This document shows positions 17,256-25,001 of a stretch of DNA of 39,968 nt, in pieces (within the stretch, counting starts at the first letter, position 1; each line of letters opens with the position of its first letter). The translations under genes and the position numbers were made by a program. The DNA is from Deltaproteobacteria bacterium (GTDB taxonomy: Bacteria; Myxococcota_A; Polyangia; JAAYKL01). The notes beneath the pieces were generated by a model. It made no database searches and had not been told where the DNA came from. It was given only the letters and a program-made list of their open reading frames with translations. Location of the stretch: NCBI GenBank assembly GCA_016935665.1, contig JAFGQN010000249.1, positions 1 to 39,968 on the forward strand, in the 5' to 3' direction.

Positions 17256-17263
17256 AGGGGCTT

Positions 17264-17297
17264 GAGCTGTGTGATGGGAAACTGTCTCGCACAGTTC
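17264..17297 (+). ncRNA. Group II intron domain V (intact fold, copy B)
   Basis: This 34-base segment folds exactly like a catalytic domain V: a 9-bp lower stem (GAGCTGTGT with GCACAGTTC) containing the AGC triad, a two-base bulge (TC) on the 3' side, a 5-bp upper stem (GATGG with CTGTC) and a GAAA tetraloop. It lies 8 bases after the maturase stop, as in complete introns. No other catalytic domains were found, so it cannot splice alone. Confidence 0.8.
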
Positions 17298-17338
17298 TTA
17301 AGGGGGCGATAAAAGTCCCCCTGATCTACCCGGAGCGC
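17298..17338 (+). ncRNA. Group II intron domain VI and 3' end (copy B)
   Basis: A stem GGGGG-CGATAAAAGT-CCCCC is followed by CTGATCTACCCGGAG, the expected position of the branch-point helix and the 3' splice region. The A of CTGAT is a candidate branch point. Copy A shares the sequence through CCCGGAG, so the exact intron end cannot be fixed from two copies. Confidence 0.6.
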
Positions 17339-17351
17339 AACACAAAGAGAA

Positions 17352-18017
17352 ATGAAACATATAGTAATAATAGCGACATTAACGATGATGTCATGTCATC
17401 CAGTAAAGGTAAGCAAGACAAATCCCTTACCTGTGGATACAGGTAATCAATCCATTGTAGAAATCGAAAATATAGAAGAATCAGAAGTTAATGAAGTGTC
17501 AAATCCACAGATCGATTCTGACGAAAATGATTCAGAAGCAGACACGCAGGAATCTCTAAAAAAAAAGTATGACATGTTTTGTATGGACCCTGCGCTCGAC
17601 GACCATTTCGAAATATACTCTTCTCCTGTAAAAAAGTTGAAAGGAAGAATGGTATTGTTTAAATGGCGTCAGTTTGAGATTGCGTTGCTCGCCGAAGACA
17701 TTTTTCCTGTATTGAAAGAGTTTTTGGGGAGAGTAAGGCAAGACCTGTTTCCACAGACTGTAGTTCTTTTCGATAAACTATCTGAAGAAAGCGAAGCTGT
17801 TGTAAAAGTAGATGGTTTTCCTGATCAAGGTGAGTTTATACATTCTATTTCCGAGTTGATGAGAACAAAGCCATTTTACATTCGTGATACCAAGACCGGT
17901 CAAAAATATTTTAAGATAAAATATGGCGAATTTTCGAATGGAATGCTCGCTTTTGCTGAAGTATGTACACTGAAACGCGAAACAATATTTTGGATTGAAT
18001 TGTGGCACATAATCTAA
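17352..18017 (+). CDS. AT-rich lipoprotein of unknown function
   Basis: 221 residues. A short signal peptide ends in the lipobox TMMSC (Cys15). An acidic low-complexity stretch follows (about residues 35-70, rich in Glu, Asp, Asn and Ser), then a globular domain (LFKWRQFEIALLAEDIFPVL, EFSNGMLAFAEVCTLKRETI). No family was recognised. Codon use is clearly more AT-rich than in the flanking core genes. It begins about 14 bp after the intron 3' end, in the same position that the GNAT gene has after copy A, which suggests both arrived by related events. Confidence 0.7.
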   Translation: MKHIVIIATLTMMSCHPVKVSKTNPLPVDTGNQSIVEIENIEESEVNEVSNPQIDSDENDSEADTQESLKKKYDMFCMDPALDDHFEIYSSPVKKLKGRMVLFKWRQFEIALLAEDIFPVLKEFLGRVRQDLFPQTVVLFDKLSEESEAVVKVDGFPDQGEFIHSISELMRTKPFYIRDTKTGQKYFKIKYGEFSNGMLAFAEVCTLKRETIFWIELWHII

Positions 18018-18467
18018 ACAAAACAGCGCAGAACAACCGCTTGCTCGTGCCGTGGAAAGCTCAGTGACGCAGGAATAGGGAGTGACGTCCCTTGAAATCG
18101 TCTGTGTGCCCCGTTTCCTCTCACTCTCTCAATCATTTTATTTACACAAAATGATTTGTCGTGCACTGCTCATTTTGCATTGCAAAATAAGTTGTCGGGG
18201 TCGCGAGCGAGTCGCGACTGGTGGGTGAGCTGAGAAGTGAGTCCCACCGGAATAAGGATTGGTCATCTGGTTCGCAGTGGAGCTGAGAGGCGATCTTTGA
18301 GAGGAGATGTCTGAAGCGAAAGTGAAGCGAAAACGCAGGCTGCGTAATTGAATCCCGAATTGTTAAACTGCACATATGACGACACAAAGCGTCTCGTGGA
18401 ATCCGCAGATTCCTCCTGTGTCCTGGATTCGGAACATGTCTATCTCTCTCCAAATGCGTCACACGTA
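18018..18467. other. Gene-free stretch with a cluster of inverted repeats
   Basis: No gene is recognised over 450 bp. Between 18131 and 18248 four inverted repeats follow one another: AATCATTTT/AAAATGATT (18131-18156), ATTTTGCA-T-TGCAAAAT (18172-18188), GTCGCGA-GCGAG-TCGCGAC (18200-18218) and GGTGGG/CCCACC (18220-18248). The first three have perfect arms. None is followed by a T tract, so they are not ordinary terminators. They could be recombination or protein-binding sites. Confidence 0.55.
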
Positions 18468-18791
18468 GTTTTAACCGCTCATTATTTAATTCGAACTATT
18501 CGAAACTCAGTCGTCACTGACCTTTAACTCTCGAAACTATTTATTCGGCCGGTTTTAACCGCTGATTGGTTTAGTTAGACGGGCTGAAAGTCGGTTGTTA
18601 CTGGGTTTTGACCGTCCTGAACTAATTTTTGGGTCGGTTTTAACCGGGGTTTGTTTAATTGGGCGGGTTTTGAGGGCGGTTTGGACCGGGGTAAATATAT
18701 TATGAACTAATTGAAAACCGGTTTTAACCGGCAGAGATTTAGTTTTGTGGGCTTTTTGGGCGGTTAACACCGGTGGGGGTTGTTTTTGAAG
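18468..18791. repeat. Four tandem copies of an 84-bp degenerate repeat
   Basis: The decamer GTTTTAACCG recurs at 18468, 18552, 18637 and 18721, spacing 84, 85 and 84 bp. The following sequence is also shared in a degenerate way: TTTAATT or TTTAGTT about 10 bases on, a GGGCGG or CGGTT motif near the middle, then GAACTAATT. The last three copies are closest. The unit contains the inverted repeat CGGTT-TT-AACCG. It lies directly downstream of the small gene at 18792. Confidence 0.7.
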
Positions 18792-19175
18792 CTAGCCGAC
18801 AGAGGGAATCGCGTCGTCATCTTCGCTGTCGGTGTCGGTATCGGTATCGGTGTCGGTGATGGATTTTTTGCGGGAATAGCGTTCCTCGGCTTTTTTTAGC
18901 GGCTGGAGAATTTGAACCTGGATTTCCTCGGGGATATTGGGGTCGAGTTCGATGAGGGTCGTAAGAACACTCATGGTGCGCACCCAAAGGAACCTTGACC
19001 GTTGCACGTCGCCAAGGGTGATGGCATTTTCGTCGGCTTTTTCGCTGATGCGGATGCGTTGGCGCTCCACGTCGCCAAGGGCGATACCGGCCTCAACCCA
19101 TTGGGAGTAGATTTGACACAGATTTTTGCCCTCGACAATAGTTTCTTTTAAAACATTTTCAATCTCGGGGGTCAT
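18792..19175 (-). CDS. Small protein with Asp-Thr repeat tail
   Basis: 127 residues from the ATG at 19175. The body is helical, with an internal repeat (ALGDVERQRIRI and TLGDVQRSRFLW). It ends in an acidic tail of alternating Asp and Thr followed by EDDD. No signal peptide or known family was found. The frame is open upstream to 19307, but that part overlaps transposase DNA in another frame and is rejected. There is no good ribosome-binding site. The Asp-Thr tail resembles the surface-protein stalks elsewhere in the window although this product looks cytoplasmic. It may be a relic. Confidence 0.4.
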   Translation of the reverse strand: MTPEIENVLKETIVEGKNLCQIYSQWVEAGIALGDVERQRIRISEKADENAITLGDVQRSRFLWVRTMSVLTTLIELDPNIPEEIQVQILQPLKKAEERYSRKKSITDTDTDTDTDSEDDDAIPSVG

Positions 19176-19219
19176 GCGGGATTGACATGAAAAAATATGG
19201 AAGAGAATCAGAGAATTTT

Positions 19220-19407
19220 CCCCAGTTGGGACGGCCATTGGCAGCACAATACAGTCTGCTGAATTCAGGTTCCACTGCCAAAAGAACCGGAAACACCTTT
19301 TGAGCAAAACCTTCCGCCCACGTCCCTTTGTGCTCTTTCGCTATCCGCTCGGGAAGACGGTGCTCAACTTCAAATAGTGTTCGTTGTCAATTGGTTGGAC
19401 GGTACAT
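19220..19407 (-). pseudogene. N-terminal relic of an IS1182-type transposase
   Basis: After a start-like ATG at 19407 and an in-frame TGA at 19389-19387, the minus strand reads QRTLFEVEHRLPERIA, then GTWAEGFAQKVFPVLLAVEP, then LYCAANGRPNW. This matches the first ~70 residues of the transposase at 14961 closely but not identically. The likeness stops at 19220. The DNA just upstream of the ATG is also similar in the two copies. It is a dead, truncated second element in opposite orientation. Confidence 0.8.
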
Positions 19408-19688
19408 GCCTTACTTTCGCATTTTCCGCAGCAATTCCCAGGTCATTTCTGATTCCATGAAGATAACTTTTTGCTCAGCTTTCCAAGGGGTTTCTTCGTC
19501 GGGGTCTTTTTAAATCCGTCCCTTTCTGTCTCCAAATCAACTGGAGATGATGCGGCGGTCGTTGGGCGAAGGGTTCGCGCCTTCTGGGCTCATAAGGGGT
19601 ATGCACCCTTTAAGTCACTTCCAGCTTCGCTTTCGCTTCACGGCTATCAGGCGCCAGTCAGGACGCTTCGTGCCATGCATGGTGCCAC
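19408..19688. other. Gene-free stretch between the IS relic and the terminator
   Basis: About 280 bp without a convincing gene. The first 20-30 bases continue the similarity to the region upstream of the intact transposase. Short open frames exist but show no family likeness. It is probably decayed mobile DNA. Confidence 0.4.
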
Positions 19689-19725
19689 AAAAAAAACCGC
19701 CGGCTGGCAGAACCAACCGGCGGTT
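19689..19725 (-). terminator. Rho-independent terminator of the CxGxC lipoprotein gene
   Basis: On the minus strand AACCGCCGG (19725-19717), a 13-base loop and CCGGCGGTT (19703-19695) form a perfect 9-bp stem followed by a run of eight Ts if those at the stem end are excluded from the count by two. It lies about 30 bp after the stop at 19752. Confidence 0.85.
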
Positions 19726-19751
19726 AATCAGATACGTCGATGACAGAAACC

Positions 19752-21200
19752 TTACTTGCCAATAATAGCCATCATATCAGCCTGTCCCTGAATAGTGGCA
19801 GAGAGGTCCGTTTTGATTCCATTAACAATTGCAATACCATCGGCAAACGCAGCAATCGCACAGTTAATACGGAACACAGGAATATCTATTTCCAAACTAT
19901 TATTTTTAATGGCATTGCCAATACTCTGAAGCGACGCAGCAATTGCAACAGTGGGAGGTTGGATTCCCAGCTCAGCGTCACCAGTTACCAGTGTTTTCAG
20001 TTTGAACGTTCCCTGAGCAATGTTCATCATGCTTGTTTTGAAAATTTCCATTCTGGCTTTGAACTCAGCTGCTGCTTTAGCGTTTGCGGAAGCACTGCCG
20101 GTCGCGCTCAGGTTGTAAGAAATCTCCAGAGAAGGAGGTGTACATTCCACGCTGGCGTTGGCCTGAGCAGACGCTGACGCATCGCATTGAGCAGAAGCTT
20201 CACATTGCGCATCGGCGGAGCAGGAAGGAGGTGTTACGCTGCCTTGACAGGATGCAGAACAGGACCCTTCACATTTACCTTCGCACTTGGGCGCTTCACC
20301 GGTGCAGCCTGCTTCCGCAGTGGTTGCTACACGACATTCGCCCTTACAGGTGGCATTGCAGCCGCCAGAGGTAACTTCGCAGGTACCGTTACAGGTACCT
20401 TCACAATGCGCTTCGCCGGAAACTTCACATTTACCGGAGCAGGTACCGCTGCAGGTACCATCTGCGCCCAATGCAACAGAACAGGTTCCATCACATTTGC
20501 CTTCACAGGTACCGTTTACATCAACGGAACAGGTACCACTGCAGGTACCGGCACAAGCCACAGAGGGGCCTTCGCAGGAACCTTCACAGGTGCCTTCACA
20601 AACACCCGTGGCAGACAGCTCGGCTTTACAGGAAAGCGACCCCGAGCAGGAACCGGAACATCCACCGGAACATTCGCCTGAACATTTTACATCAACATCG
20701 GGCCCCTGACACTCCGCACTCACTTCACAGTTGGCATCCGCTTTACATTCAGCAGATGCTTGAACAGCTACGCTGGCGCTGGCGGAGCATTTGGGTTTTT
20801 GAAAATTCACTTTCAGCCCGGCAGCCACACCACCTTCAATATTGGCGTTAATATCTGCTTCAATCGCTGTTTTCACTGCCGCAACCATACCTGCCGTACC
20901 GGTAACATTGGAAAGATCCACACCATACGCGTCGGCCAGCACTTTAAGTTCACCCTCAAAACTGGCGTTGATTGAACCTGTCGATGCTTTCAAAGTTCCG
21001 ATAGCCTTAAACAGGCCGTCCACACGGGCATCACCGGTGAAATTAACGCCACCTTCCGCAACTGAGGCACACTCGCCGCAAAGTTTATCTGCGCCCTCGC
21101 TTACAGGATTGTCGTCACAAGCGCCGCCAGTCAGCAAGCTTGCCATCAGCACAGTCACCAGGATTAGCAATGTCTGTTTAATTCTTTTCTGCGTTTTCAT
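19752..21200 (-). CDS. Lipoprotein-like protein with CxGxC Cys-rich repeats
   Basis: 482 residues from the ATG at 21200, which has GGAGGAAG 7 bases upstream; the longer frame to 21248 lacks this. A hydrophobic leader ends SLLTGGAC (Cys28), a slightly unusual lipobox. Residues about 138-353 hold dozens of cysteines in repeats of the type CxGTCxGxC, interrupted by short Ala/Ser-rich segments. Helical, Ala-rich domains flank this core (GMVAAVKTAIEADINANIEGG before it; ASANAKAAAEFKARMEIFKTSM after it). Similar CSGTC proteins occur in myxobacterial-type genomes without known function. A rigid disulphide rod or metal-binding role is possible. A terminator follows it. Confidence 0.8.
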   Translation of the reverse strand: MKTQKRIKQTLLILVTVLMASLLTGGACDDNPVSEGADKLCGECASVAEGGVNFTGDARVDGLFKAIGTLKASTGSINASFEGELKVLADAYGVDLSNVTGTAGMVAAVKTAIEADINANIEGGVAAGLKVNFQKPKCSASASVAVQASAECKADANCEVSAECQGPDVDVKCSGECSGGCSGSCSGSLSCKAELSATGVCEGTCEGSCEGPSVACAGTCSGTCSVDVNGTCEGKCDGTCSVALGADGTCSGTCSGKCEVSGEAHCEGTCNGTCEVTSGGCNATCKGECRVATTAEAGCTGEAPKCEGKCEGSCSASCQGSVTPPSCSADAQCEASAQCDASASAQANASVECTPPSLEISYNLSATGSASANAKAAAEFKARMEIFKTSMMNIAQGTFKLKTLVTGDAELGIQPPTVAIAASLQSIGNAIKNNSLEIDIPVFRINCAIAAFADGIAIVNGIKTDLSATIQGQADMMAIIGK

Positions 21201-21766
21201 GAATACTTCCTCCTTAAGGAAAGTTTTTAGCCAACGGCACCTTTGCACTCAATTGGCTTTGCTTGCAGTTACCTTTTCAATTGTTTGAAAGTTGTAACCC
21301 CGTTATTTGGTCTGTTCAAGTATACTTCCCAATTTTGTTTTAAATATGTAAAATTCTGTAGTTTTCTTCCACACATGATCTGGTTCTGTCATATCGTAAT
21401 TGTCAACTGAACGTTTGTTATTGCAACTTAGAGTACGACGCATTGAAATATTGCGAATTACTCGTTTTTTCTTCACCGAAATTGTCCTGATTTTGGGATG
21501 GCACCAGGCGCTGCAATGGACTCGATTTTGGTCCCTTGCCACTCCAAGCGCCATTTTTTTGGCCAAATACATATCTTTATCTATAATAGTGTGGTTAAAA
21601 AACAGAACCATTTTACTGACACTTTTCAATGATTAAAAATGGCGGTTAGACGCCATCTGAACAGGCAAATTCAAAAACTCGATGTGTAAAGTGCCATAAA
21701 AGGGAAATAGCAACCGTTCCGTCAGCAAAGGCGACCGTTCTTACGCGGAACAAAAGGGGTTGAAAA
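21201..21766. other. Divergent intergenic region, AT-rich
   Basis: 566 bp separate the divergent CxGxC lipoprotein and OmpA-type genes and must hold both promoters. Open frames exist on both strands (for instance 21303-21629 minus and 21400-21636 plus), but they overlap each other, lack ribosome-binding sites and resemble nothing known. No clear promoter consensus was identified. Confidence 0.5.
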
Positions 21767-23815
21767 ATGGGTTCAAATCACGGGAGCTTTCGTTCAGTTC
21801 TCATCAGTATGTTCACCGGTTTACTGCTAATTGGCGCAGTGGCTCAGGCAGACAAAGCGCTCCTTAGGAAGCAGGATGGCTACGGCGCCGACCTCCGATT
21901 ATTCAGGTCGGCAATTGATACCAAGGGGCACTTTACGGTGGACGGCAGTGAAGTGCTCCCCCACCATGCGCTATCTCTTTCACTCACACTGGATTTTGGT
22001 TTCAACGGATGGATTGCCCCGGAACTGAAAACCAATATGGCCTACAAGCGAACCACCACCAATGTTTACCTGTATTCGGTACTCATTGCCAACTGGGGGG
22101 TCAAGGACATGTTCGTATTCGGTGCGGGTATTCCCATCGCCCTGCCCTCCGGGTATGTTTTTGACGGACGGGACAACCGGAACGACCCAACGAAATCAGC
22201 CTGGTCGACATCGGGAAAAATCGGAGACATCAGTTTTCATACCAAATTGCGCTGGATTCGTGCAGATAGGCATCCAATCGGACTGGCGACGATTTTTCAA
22301 TACAACTTGCCCACCGGAGACGCGGAATACCTGATGGGCTCTCCCCGAGGTGGTGTGTTTCGCGCGAAATTGATTGTTGACATGGAGAGTCGGAACAGGC
22401 GCTATCGTGGTGCAATTAACCTGGGCGCACATCTTCCATTAGGGGCGCTGAAAACAGAAAACAATTTCGCGTCAAACCAGTTTGCACTCGACAACACCAC
22501 TGGACGCATACTGTTTAAAAATGGTCCCAAAGCCAATTTTGGGATTGGCAACAGTTTTTCACTTTGGCAGGGCGTAATGGATTTCGTGTTGGAAGTGTAC
22601 GGCAACCAGTTGATTTCTCAATTGGGACGAATGGAATATTTGTCGGTGGAAGCCAATGCGGGCGTTAAAATGTACATCGAAGAAAGTTCTTACCTGCTGG
22701 CCGGATACGCGCATGGTCTGCCATTATCGGGCAAACGATCCGATAATCCGGGATACGGTCATCAGGCCATGGAACATCGGGTCTTTTTGGGATTCGCCTA
22801 CGAGCCATCCATTGGAGACAAAGATCGCGATGGCATTAAAGACGATATTGATCAATGCCCATTGGATCCCGAGGATTATGACGAGTTTCTGGATTCTGAC
22901 GGTTGCCCTGAACCCGACAACGACATGGATGGCCTGCTGGATCCGGACGACGCCTGCCCGTTAATTCCCGAGGACGCGGATGGCGTGGAGGACGAGGATG
23001 GCTGTCCGGAGCGCAACGAGCGGGATCGGGATGGCGACGGCATTCTGGATGAAAAGGACAAATGCCCGGACAATCCGGAAGATCACGACGATTTTGAAGA
23101 CAAAGATGGGTGTCCGGATGTGGATAACGACAAGGATGGCATCCTGGATATTCACGATGAGTGCCCCAATGATCCTGAAGATATTGACGGCTTTGAAGAT
23201 AAAAACGGATGTCCCGATCCCGATAACGACAGAGACCGGATTCTCGATGTGGACGACAAGTGCCCGGACAATCCGGAGGTCTATAATGGCAAAGAAGATA
23301 CGGATGGGTGTCCGGATCAGGGAGATGTGATTCTGCAGGGCGACAGCATTCGCATCCTTAAAAAGGTGTACTTCGAATACGATTCAGCGAACATCAAGAA
23401 AGTCTCTTACGATATTCTCAATGCGGTGGCGGAAACCATCAAGAACAATCCCCAGATTGAACTGGTCGAAATTGGTGGTCACGCGGATCAGAACGGTAGC
23501 GACACTTACAATCTGAAGCTCACCAAAGATCGGGCGGCATCCGTGAAACGGTATCTGCTAAGCAAGGGCGTCAAGGAAAAGAGCGTCATTTCTCAGGGAT
23601 ACGGCGAATACTGCCCGGTGGAAGAAGGTAGCACCGAAGCTATTAACGAGAAAAACAGGCGTGTGGAATTCAAGGTTCTAGTCAGTGCAGGCATGCCCAC
23701 CGGCGCCAGAAGAGGATGCGAACTGTCTGAGAAAAACGGAATTAACCCTCCCCCCATCACCATGGGACAGGATGGGCCGGTCGCCGGGCCAACACCCACA
23801 GACGCTGAAAAATAG
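21767..23815 (+). CDS. OmpA-family outer-membrane protein with TSP3 repeats
   Basis: 682 residues: a signal peptide (about 1-29, ending AVAQA), an N-terminal barrel-like region to about residue 345, a calcium-binding thrombospondin type 3 region at about 350-520 (DKDRDGIKDDIDQCP and similar units, each with DxDxDG and one Cys), and a C-terminal OmpA peptidoglycan-binding domain at about 530-645 (VYFEYDSANIKK, NLKLTKDRAASVKRYLLSKGV, NRRVEFKVL). It would link the outer membrane to the cell wall, with the Ca-stabilised rod spanning the periplasm. AAAAGGGG precedes the ATG. The neighbouring TonB-like gene suggests a shared envelope role. Confidence 0.92.
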   Translation: MGSNHGSFRSVLISMFTGLLLIGAVAQADKALLRKQDGYGADLRLFRSAIDTKGHFTVDGSEVLPHHALSLSLTLDFGFNGWIAPELKTNMAYKRTTTNVYLYSVLIANWGVKDMFVFGAGIPIALPSGYVFDGRDNRNDPTKSAWSTSGKIGDISFHTKLRWIRADRHPIGLATIFQYNLPTGDAEYLMGSPRGGVFRAKLIVDMESRNRRYRGAINLGAHLPLGALKTENNFASNQFALDNTTGRILFKNGPKANFGIGNSFSLWQGVMDFVLEVYGNQLISQLGRMEYLSVEANAGVKMYIEESSYLLAGYAHGLPLSGKRSDNPGYGHQAMEHRVFLGFAYEPSIGDKDRDGIKDDIDQCPLDPEDYDEFLDSDGCPEPDNDMDGLLDPDDACPLIPEDADGVEDEDGCPERNERDRDGDGILDEKDKCPDNPEDHDDFEDKDGCPDVDNDKDGILDIHDECPNDPEDIDGFEDKNGCPDPDNDRDRILDVDDKCPDNPEVYNGKEDTDGCPDQGDVILQGDSIRILKKVYFEYDSANIKKVSYDILNAVAETIKNNPQIELVEIGGHADQNGSDTYNLKLTKDRAASVKRYLLSKGVKEKSVISQGYGEYCPVEEGSTEAINEKNRRVEFKVLVSAGMPTGARRGCELSEKNGINPPPITMGQDGPVAGPTPTDAEK

Positions 23816-23989
23816 TTCCCAACATTCTGACCCGCTTCGGGGCCACTTCTTCTATTTCCGCAAACAATTCACACAATTTCCGATATATTGGAAATAGACA
23901 GGCATCACCGACTGTTTGGCGAAGAGTTGTCGATTCGCCACAGACTGTCTTTACATCAGTCCCACAACGTACAATATTGGTAGCCACGA

Positions 23990-24994
23990 ATGAATGGACG
24001 TACCCCCGAAAAATCAACATCCCCCAAAGCGCTTTCTCAGCTGCTGAGACAATCGCCACTTGGCCGTTTGCCTTTTTTTTTAGCGGTCGCCATTCTATTT
24101 CACCTGATTTTGTTGCCACTTCTGTATCATTTGATACTCAAAGAACCGAACGAGGCAACGCAGGCATCTCCACTGAGAATTGACTTATTCAACAGTCCGG
24201 TTTCGAAATCAGCAAAGGAGCGCCCATCCGACAACGCCACTGTCGTTGAGACCTCAAACGATAATGGGACTTCCCCAGAGCCATCCGCCACACGTTACCT
24301 CTCGGAATCCGGATCTCGCGCGGACAAAGAAACCAAACAAAAAGGCCTTGGAAAGCCCATCCCAAAACTGAAAGTAGCCAGGACTCCCAAAGAGGATACT
24401 CCCAAAGACGCCCGGGAAGATTCCACTCCGGAAATAACGTCGTCTTCTGCAAACGGCGCCTCCTCTGCTGCCTCAGGGGAAAGTGGCACTGTTGCGATGC
24501 CGCAACAAACAGAACCGCCCAAACAACTAAAACTTCACCCCGACCACTCCACGCTGGCAACCGCAGTCGCTGGTAGCGGTCTGGCGGATTTGGACGATCT
24601 CATGGAGGGGGAGAAGACATCGGTAAATTCAAAGGCCTTTAAGCATGCCGCCTTTTTCACGCGTGTGCAAAAAATGGTGGAACAGTTCTGGCGTCCGGAT
24701 GTGGCTATAAGTCGAAATGATCCGGATGCCAAAGTGATTGGCGCCAAAGACAGAGTGACCACGGTGCTCGTTGTGTTGAAACAGAACGGAGAGATACACA
24801 GTCTTTATACCCGTTCACCAAGTGGTGCCGGTTTCCTCGACGACGAGGCCATCAATGCCATCGAGACAGCGGGACCATTTCCCAATGTGCCGGAGGGACT
24901 CATGAATCAGAGCGATGGTCTGGTGAAATTCCTGTTTCAATTTACTGTGGTAATCAACCGAAAACCCGCAATCCGTATCCGGCGGTATCAGTAG
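23990..24994 (+). CDS. TonB/TolA-like energy transducer family protein
   Basis: 334 residues. A short cytoplasmic N-terminus is followed by one membrane helix (about residues 28-50, FFLAVAILFHLILLPLLYHL), a long Ser/Pro/Lys/Glu-rich linker (about 60-190), and a C-terminal TonB-type domain (about 215-325: VQKMVEQFWRPD, VTTVLVVLKQNGEIHSL, FLDDEAINAIETAGPFPNVP, LVKFLFQFTVVI). This is the layout of TonB or TolA proteins that pass inner-membrane proton energy to the outer membrane. No ExbB/ExbD genes are nearby. It lies 174 bp after the OmpA-type gene on the same strand and ends 7 bp from the convergent ArsA-type gene. Confidence 0.85.
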   Translation: MNGRTPEKSTSPKALSQLLRQSPLGRLPFFLAVAILFHLILLPLLYHLILKEPNEATQASPLRIDLFNSPVSKSAKERPSDNATVVETSNDNGTSPEPSATRYLSESGSRADKETKQKGLGKPIPKLKVARTPKEDTPKDAREDSTPEITSSSANGASSAASGESGTVAMPQQTEPPKQLKLHPDHSTLATAVAGSGLADLDDLMEGEKTSVNSKAFKHAAFFTRVQKMVEQFWRPDVAISRNDPDAKVIGAKDRVTTVLVVLKQNGEIHSLYTRSPSGAGFLDDEAINAIETAGPFPNVPEGLMNQSDGLVKFLFQFTVVINRKPAIRIRRYQ

Positions 24995-25001
24995 AATCGA
25001 A

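Noticed and set aside
14800-18060. Integron attC sites after the GNAT and lipoprotein genes
   Set aside because: CATAAC-like starts are present, but no matching GTTRRRY partner or attC fold was found, and there is no integrase in the window.
18468-18791. CRISPR array
   Set aside because: The period is 84 bp, the copies are degenerate throughout, there are no unique spacers, and no cas genes are present.
19176-19307. N-terminal extension of the Asp-Thr-tail protein
   Set aside because: It overlaps the transposase relic in another frame, and the sequence is explained by that relic.
21303-21636. Genes on either strand in the region upstream of the OmpA-type gene
   Set aside because: The two frames overlap, lack ribosome-binding sites and resemble no family.
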